Part shown: piece by piece, positions 23,810 to 27,955 of the stretch
How the letters are laid out: every line of letters starts with the position of its first letter
Numbering within the stretch: position 1 is the first letter of the stretch
Source of the DNA: Bacillota bacterium
GTDB lineage: Bacteria; Bacillota; Clostridia; Lachnospirales; Lachnospiraceae
Direction of reading: 5' to 3'
Assembly: GCA_023402845.1 (NCBI GenBank)
Contig: JAEYFP010000001.1
Coordinates: forward strand, 1 to 27,955
DNA length: 27,955 bases
Program-made: the position numbers and the translations under genes
Notes under the pieces: generated by a model
What the model was told of the DNA's origin: nothing
Databases searched by the model: none
The model's input: only the letters and a program-made list of their open reading frames with translations

Positions 23810-24859
23810 ATGAAAGTAAAGAAAACGATATTAGGAGAACTGGAAAAGTGTTATTCTCTTTGTCTTCTTGATTACAATCAGAAAAAACACATTCTGGTTG
23901 CGGCGGAAAAAATAAATAAGTGTTTATTGTTTGATATGAATGGAAAACTTGAAGAGACAGTCTGGGAACAGCCGGGAGGTGTCATGTCCATGGTACAGGT
24001 CCCGGGTAGCAATGGTGTATTCCTTGCAACTCATAAATTCTATTCACCAAATGATTCTGCGGAAGCCAAGATTGTCATTGCAGAGCCGATAACAAAAAAT
24101 AATTGGAAGATACGTACATTAGTGAAACTTCCGTTTGTTCATCGCTTTGACATTCTGCAGAAAAATGGAGTCAACTACCTGATTGCCTGCACGTTAAAAT
24201 CTGATCATACATATAAGGAGGACTGGACAAGTCCCGGAAAGGTATATGCGGCAATACTTCCTGATGACCTTAGCGGCTATGATGAGGAAAATCAGCTGCA
24301 GCTTCAGGTGATTGCCGAGGGCTTCACCAGAAACCATGGATATTACAGGAATCATCCGGGCGAATGTGACAGCGCTGTTCTTTCTTGTAATAACGGTGTG
24401 TATCACTTTACAGCACCCGGAAACCAAGGGGACAAGTGGGTCATTGAACAGTTGCTAGACACTCCGGCCAGCGATGCGGTATTAATTGATCTGGACAGAG
24501 ACGGTTCAAAAGAACTTTTTGTAATGTCTCCGTTTCATGGAGATACCGTGAGTATTTATAAAAAATATAACGGAACGTATGAAAAAATATATGAATATCC
24601 GCAAAAGCTTGAGTTTTTGCATGCGATTTATGGCGGAGATATCAATGAAATTCCTACGGTTATAATAGGGTACCGCAAAGGGAAAAGAGAGCTGCTGGCA
24701 TTCCGGTCAGATTATATGGGAGGATATTTGGTTGAGCGACTGGATATGGATGCGGGCGCGGCCAATATACTTCATTATAAGCTGGATGATAAGGAAATAG
24801 TAGTGGCTACCAATCGCGAAATAGATGAGATAGCCATGTACGAATTGGCAGAAAATTAG
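23810..24859 (+). CDS. FG-GAP/VCBS-like beta-propeller protein of unknown function
   Basis: A 349-residue protein with no signal peptide. Repeated beta-strand blades are suggested by LCLLDYNQKKHILVAAEKI, a central FDILQKNGVNYLIACTL, and DAVLIDLDRDGSKELFVMSP, which looks like an FG-GAP/VCBS calcium-type repeat (DLDRDG). Propellers of this kind appear as lyases, isomerases or binding scaffolds. No catalytic residues can be named. Its start follows AAGGGGGG, 12 bases after ulaG, and its stop is one base before the UlaE-type gene, so it is embedded in the pathway operon and is a good candidate for an unassigned pathway enzyme. I do not recognise a named orthologue. Confidence 0.7.
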   Translation: MKVKKTILGELEKCYSLCLLDYNQKKHILVAAEKINKCLLFDMNGKLEETVWEQPGGVMSMVQVPGSNGVFLATHKFYSPNDSAEAKIVIAEPITKNNWKIRTLVKLPFVHRFDILQKNGVNYLIACTLKSDHTYKEDWTSPGKVYAAILPDDLSGYDEENQLQLQVIAEGFTRNHGYYRNHPGECDSAVLSCNNGVYHFTAPGNQGDKWVIEQLLDTPASDAVLIDLDRDGSKELFVMSPFHGDTVSIYKKYNGTYEKIYEYPQKLEFLHAIYGGDINEIPTVIIGYRKGKRELLAFRSDYMGGYLVERLDMDAGAANILHYKLDDKEIVVATNREIDEIAMYELAEN

Positions 24860-24860
24860 C

Positions 24861-25757
24861 ATGGAAACGGAAAGAAGTGATAGTATATTGAAAGCTTATA
24901 CGATTGGTCTATATGAAAAAGCAATGCCTTCCGATCTTTCCTGGAAAGAAAGACTGCAGCTTGCTAAAGAGACAGGTTATGATTATGTGGAGATCAGCAT
25001 TGATGAGACAGATGAAAGAATAGAACGCATAGACATGCCCACAAAGAACAGACTTCAGCTTGTCGAGTGGATGTATGAAACCAAAATGCCAATACGTTCC
25101 ATGTGTGTCAGTGCATTAACAAAATATTCTTTAGGTAATGATGACCGGAGCTTATGTGCAAAGGGAATGGAGATCATTGAGAAAGCCATCAGGTTTGCGG
25201 ACGACCTTGGTATTCGTATTGTAATGATACCGGGCTATGATGTTTACTATGAGACGTCTACAGCCATGACGCAGAAAAGATATCTCGAAAATCTAAAAAA
25301 AGTTGTTGATATTGCGGCAAACTATGGAGTGGTCGTAGGATTGGAAACAATGGAAAACAATTTTATGAATACAGTTTGGAAAGCAATGTATTATGTTCAT
25401 CAAATTGATTCTGTATATCTGAATGTATATCCGGATACGGGAAATATTAAAAATGCGGCTGTCCTGCTGGGCAATGATGAGATTCAGGATTTGATTGCGG
25501 GCAAGGGACATATTACTTCCCTGCATCTGAAAGAATCTGTACCGGGAGTATTCCGGGAAATCCCATACGGAAAAGGGCATGTGGATTTTGATAAGATGAT
25601 CAGGGCAGCATGGAAAATTGGAATACGTAAATATGTAACTGAATTTTGGTATAAAGGAAGTCCTGCATGGAAAGAGGATATTATAGAAGCAAATAGAAGA
25701 ATGAGAGGAATTCTTGACAAGGTATCAGAAGAGGAAAGGAAAAAGGATGAAATATAA
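24861..25757 (+). CDS. ulaE: UlaE-type L-xylulose-5-phosphate 3-epimerase
   Basis: A 298-residue TIM-barrel epimerase closely resembling E. coli UlaE: IGLYEKAMP, ERLQLAKETGYDYVEISIDETDER and PGYDVYY. The metal and catalytic residues of the family are at E162 (GLETME), D192 (YPDTGN), H222 (LHLKES) and E261 (VTEFWY). It should convert L-xylulose-5-phosphate to L-ribulose-5-phosphate. The ATG at 24861 is one base past the preceding stop, with no clear RBS of its own, so it probably relies on translational coupling. Its 3' end overlaps the flavoenzyme start by 11 bases. Compared with UlaE, a short N-terminal extension (METERSDSILK) precedes the barrel. Confidence 0.88.
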   Translation: METERSDSILKAYTIGLYEKAMPSDLSWKERLQLAKETGYDYVEISIDETDERIERIDMPTKNRLQLVEWMYETKMPIRSMCVSALTKYSLGNDDRSLCAKGMEIIEKAIRFADDLGIRIVMIPGYDVYYETSTAMTQKRYLENLKKVVDIAANYGVVVGLETMENNFMNTVWKAMYYVHQIDSVYLNVYPDTGNIKNAAVLLGNDEIQDLIAGKGHITSLHLKESVPGVFREIPYGKGHVDFDKMIRAAWKIGIRKYVTEFWYKGSPAWKEDIIEANRRMRGILDKVSEEERKKDEI

Positions 25758-27738
25758 AAATCTATTTACACCAGTTAAAATAGGGTCTGTAACAATTAAA
25801 AACAGATTTGCCATGGCGCCTATGGGACCGCTGGGTCTGGGAGACGAACAAGGAGGTTTTAATCAGAGAGGAATTGATTACTATACGGCACGTGCAAAGG
25901 GAGGGACAGGTCTGATTATTACCGGAGTGACTTTCTCGGACTGCAAGGTTGAGATACCAAGTATGCCGAATGTGCCGAATTCCACCTATAATCCGGTTCA
26001 CTTTGTCCGGACAGGAAGAGAAATGACAGAAAGGATTCATGCCTATGGAAGCAAGATCTTTTTGCAGATGTCAGGCGGATTTGGACGAGTTACAATACCA
26101 ACGAATCTCGGAGAGTTTCCGCCGGTCGCACCGTCAGCAATTCCCCATAGATGGCTGGATAAGACATGCCGCCCTTTAACAATAGAGGAAATCCGCAGTA
26201 TTGTAAAATCTTTCGGAGACGGGGCGTATCATGCGAAGCGGGCCGGATTTGACGGCGTTCAGATTCATGCGGTTCATGAAGGATATTTGATCGATCAATT
26301 TGCGATATCCATGTTTAATCAAAGAGATGATGAGTATGGCGGAAGCCTTGAAAACAGACTTCGTTTTGCAAAAGAGATTTTAGAAGAAATAAAAAAACGC
26401 TGTGGAGAAGATTTTCCGGTAACACTGCGTTACAGCGTGAAAAGTATGATAAAAGACTGGAGAGAAGGGGCACTGCCGGGCGAAGAATTTGACGAAAAAG
26501 GCAGAGATACGGAAGAAGGAATAGAAGCGGCGAAGCTTCTTGCCTCTTATGGATATGATGCATTAGATACCGATGTGGGAAGCTACGATGCATGGTGGTG
26601 GAGTCATCCGCCAATGTATCAGGAAAAAGGGTTGTACAGGCCTTACTGCAAAATGATGAAGGAAACAGTAAATGTGCCTATTTTATGTGCGGGACGTATG
26701 GATGATCCGGATATGGCACTCGATGCAATCGATAACGGCATATGTGATATGATCAGTATGGGAAGACCGTTATTGGCAGATCCCGACTATGTAAATAAAC
26801 TGCGTGCAGGCAAAGAAACATGTATCAGGCCATGTATTTCCTGCCATGAAGGCTGTATGGGGAGAATTCAGGAATACTCGATGATTAACTGTGCCGTAAA
26901 TCCGCAGGCAGCAAGAGAACGAGTCACCGCATACAACTCGATTTGCAAAAGTAAGAAAGTTATGATTATTGGCGGCGGTGTTGCCGGATGTGAAGCGGCT
27001 CGTGTACTTGCCATAAGAGGACATAAACCGGAGCTGTTTGAAAAAAGTAACTGCCTGGGAGGGAATCTAATACCGGGTGGAGCTCCGGAATTCAAAGAAG
27101 ATGATATCAGGCTGGCTAAATGGTATACGGAACAGCTGAAAGAACTAAGTGTACCGGTAACCTATCATACAACAGTTACAAAGGAGCATGTATCAGATGG
27201 AAATTATGATACTGTAATTGTTGCCACAGGATCGGAACCAAAGGTTTTTTCTCTTGGCGAAGATGAAAAGGTATTTACTGCGTCACAGGTACTGAATGGC
27301 GAAAAAGATGCAGGAAATAATACGGTAATAGTAGGCGGCGGACTGGTAGGATGCGAGACGGCTTTGTGGCTGGCTGCGCATGGAAAGAAGGTTACAATTG
27401 TCGAAGCGCTTGATAAAATTTTGGCTGTAAACGGGCCTTTGTGTCACTCTAATAAAGATATGCTTGAAAAATTAATACCGTATAAGAATATTAATGTGAT
27501 AACCAATACAAAAGTGGTAGGATATCACGATCACATATTAACTGCATATGCGGATGGAAAGGAAGTACAAATTTCCTGTGATAGTGTGATCTTATCCATA
27601 GGATATCGGGAAAACAGTTCTTTGTATCAGGAATTAGAATTTGAAATTCCGGAGATTTATCTTTTGGGTGATGCGAAGAAGGTATCAAATATTATGTATG
27701 CAATATGGGATGCTTTTGAAGTGGCAAATCATATATAG
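25747..27738 (+). CDS. OYE-type NADH:flavin oxidoreductase with Fe-S and FAD domains (2,4-dienoyl-CoA reductase-like)
   Basis: A 663-residue multidomain flavoenzyme. Residues 1-340 are the FMN TIM barrel, with the active-site HAVHEGYLIDQF (H174, H177, Y180). A 4Fe-4S site C363-C366-C370-C382 fits the CxxCxxxCx11C spacing of E. coli FadH. Residues about 395-663 bind FAD and NAD(P)H through IIGGGVAGCEAA and VIVGGGLVGCETA. Relatives include FadH and the bile-acid enzymes BaiCD and BaiH, which reduce conjugated C=C bonds. The start at 25747 overlaps the ulaE end and follows an AAGGAAAAAGG site. Reduction of an enone or enediol in the imported compound is inference. A terminator follows. Confidence 0.87.
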   Translation: MKYKNLFTPVKIGSVTIKNRFAMAPMGPLGLGDEQGGFNQRGIDYYTARAKGGTGLIITGVTFSDCKVEIPSMPNVPNSTYNPVHFVRTGREMTERIHAYGSKIFLQMSGGFGRVTIPTNLGEFPPVAPSAIPHRWLDKTCRPLTIEEIRSIVKSFGDGAYHAKRAGFDGVQIHAVHEGYLIDQFAISMFNQRDDEYGGSLENRLRFAKEILEEIKKRCGEDFPVTLRYSVKSMIKDWREGALPGEEFDEKGRDTEEGIEAAKLLASYGYDALDTDVGSYDAWWWSHPPMYQEKGLYRPYCKMMKETVNVPILCAGRMDDPDMALDAIDNGICDMISMGRPLLADPDYVNKLRAGKETCIRPCISCHEGCMGRIQEYSMINCAVNPQAARERVTAYNSICKSKKVMIIGGGVAGCEAARVLAIRGHKPELFEKSNCLGGNLIPGGAPEFKEDDIRLAKWYTEQLKELSVPVTYHTTVTKEHVSDGNYDTVIVATGSEPKVFSLGEDEKVFTASQVLNGEKDAGNNTVIVGGGLVGCETALWLAAHGKKVTIVEALDKILAVNGPLCHSNKDMLEKLIPYKNINVITNTKVVGYHDHILTAYADGKEVQISCDSVILSIGYRENSSLYQELEFEIPEIYLLGDAKKVSNIMYAIWDAFEVANHI

Positions 27739-27745
27739 GCAATTG

Positions 27746-27782
27746 ACAAAAAGGCAGACATCTTTTAGTTACGCCTTTTTGT
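27746..27782 (+). terminator. terminator hairpin between the flavoenzyme and ulaF-like genes
   Basis: ACAAAAAGGC (27746-27755) pairs perfectly with GCCTTTTTGT (27773-27782), giving a 10-bp stem whose right arm is T-rich. It begins eight bases past the stop codon and probably ends the operon, so the gene at 27829 needs read-through or its own promoter. A short palindrome GTTATGATAAC (27781-27791) follows. Confidence 0.75.
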
Positions 27783-27828
27783 TATGATAACAAGTATTAT
27801 TTTAAGAATATAGAATAGGAGAGAGAAG

Positions 27829-27955
27829 ATGTTAAAGCATTTAAAGCAGCAGGTTTATGAGGCAAACATGGCACTTCCCAAGCACGGTCTTGTGACGTTC
27901 ACCTGGGGAAATGTCAGCGGAATCGACCGGGAAAAGGGACTTTTCGTGATTAAAC
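27829..27955 (+). CDS. ulaF: UlaF/AraD-type L-ribulose-5-phosphate 4-epimerase (5' end, partial)
   Basis: The first 42 codons of a gene that runs off the right edge. The start MLKHLKQQVYEANMALPKHG and the motif TWGNVSGIDREKG match the class II aldolase/epimerase family, closest from memory to UlaF, SgbE and AraD. The TWGNVS segment forms part of the phosphate-binding site. The enzyme converts L-ribulose-5-phosphate to D-xylulose-5-phosphate, the step after UlaE. The ATG at 27829 follows TAGGAGAG. The truncated fragment cannot separate UlaF from AraD by sequence alone. The UlaE and UlaG neighbours favour UlaF. Confidence 0.82.
   Translation, partial: MLKHLKQQVYEANMALPKHGLVTFTWGNVSGIDREKGLFVIK

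Noticed and set aside
27743..27771. TTGACA at 27743-27748 as a -35 for an ulaF promoter.
   Set aside because: The hexamer at 17-base spacing (TAGTTA) is a poor -10, and the TTGACA lies partly in the terminator stem. No better -10 was found at proper spacing.

Overview
The window looks like chromosome from a low-to-mid GC Gram-positive anaerobe of class Clostridia, probably Lachnospiraceae. This is inferred from strong AGGAGG-type ribosome binding sites, AT-rich spacers, a tandem ABC plus ECF (MptD-type) cassette, a cobalamin-type radical SAM protein and a lipoprotein-anchored peptide-type ABC transporter. No rRNA, tRNA, CRISPR array or complete mobile element was seen.

Region A (1-7165): the tail of an unidentified gene, an AraC-type regulator behind a good sigma-A promoter, and a TetR regulator whose consensus promoter abuts a perfect 22-bp palindrome. 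Next come two half-size exporter-fold ABC proteins, an ECF substrate-binding (S) component and an ECF T component, closed by a strong terminator. The ABC/ECF set lies behind a hairpin terminator and a GTTAGTT-AA-AACTAAC palindrome that resembles a metal-regulator box. No ECF ATPase (A component) is present.

Region B (7194-10952, minus strand): a cobalamin-binding-type radical SAM protein with its own promoter, an Eis-like N-acetyltransferase, and a SorC-family sugar-responsive regulator. The regulator and acetyltransferase are probably co-transcribed.

Region C (11254 to the right edge, plus strand): a large catabolic cluster divergent from the SorC regulator. In order it encodes an SDR oxidoreductase, two related NTF2/SnoaL-like proteins, an MBL-fold hydrolase, a complete Opp/Dpp-type ABC importer (two permeases, two ATPases, lipoprotein), a lactonase-type beta-propeller, an FGGY kinase, an UlaG-type L-ascorbate-6-phosphate lactonase, a cytosolic FG-GAP-like propeller, a UlaE-type L-xulose-5-phosphate 3-epimerase, a 2,4-dienoyl-CoA-reductase-like flavoenzyme, and the start of a UlaF/AraD-type L-ribulose-5-phosphate 4-epimerase. 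A 12-bp operator, GCACA-TA/AA-TGTGC, occurs twice in the SorC/SDR intergenic region and once before the kinase. In two of these sites it sits at almost the same distance from an identical -10 region, so both transcription units are probably one regulon.

The working model (inference) is a phosphorylative pathway for L-ascorbate or a related lactone or conjugate. An ABC importer and a soluble kinase would replace the PTS (UlaABC) that normally imports and phosphorylates ascorbate. An additional front end (SDR, two NTF2-like proteins, MBL hydrolase, flavin reductase, lactonase propeller) resembles the enzyme types of the bile-acid bai operon and suggests that the imported compound must be remodelled first. 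UlaD-type decarboxylase is not in the window and may lie downstream.
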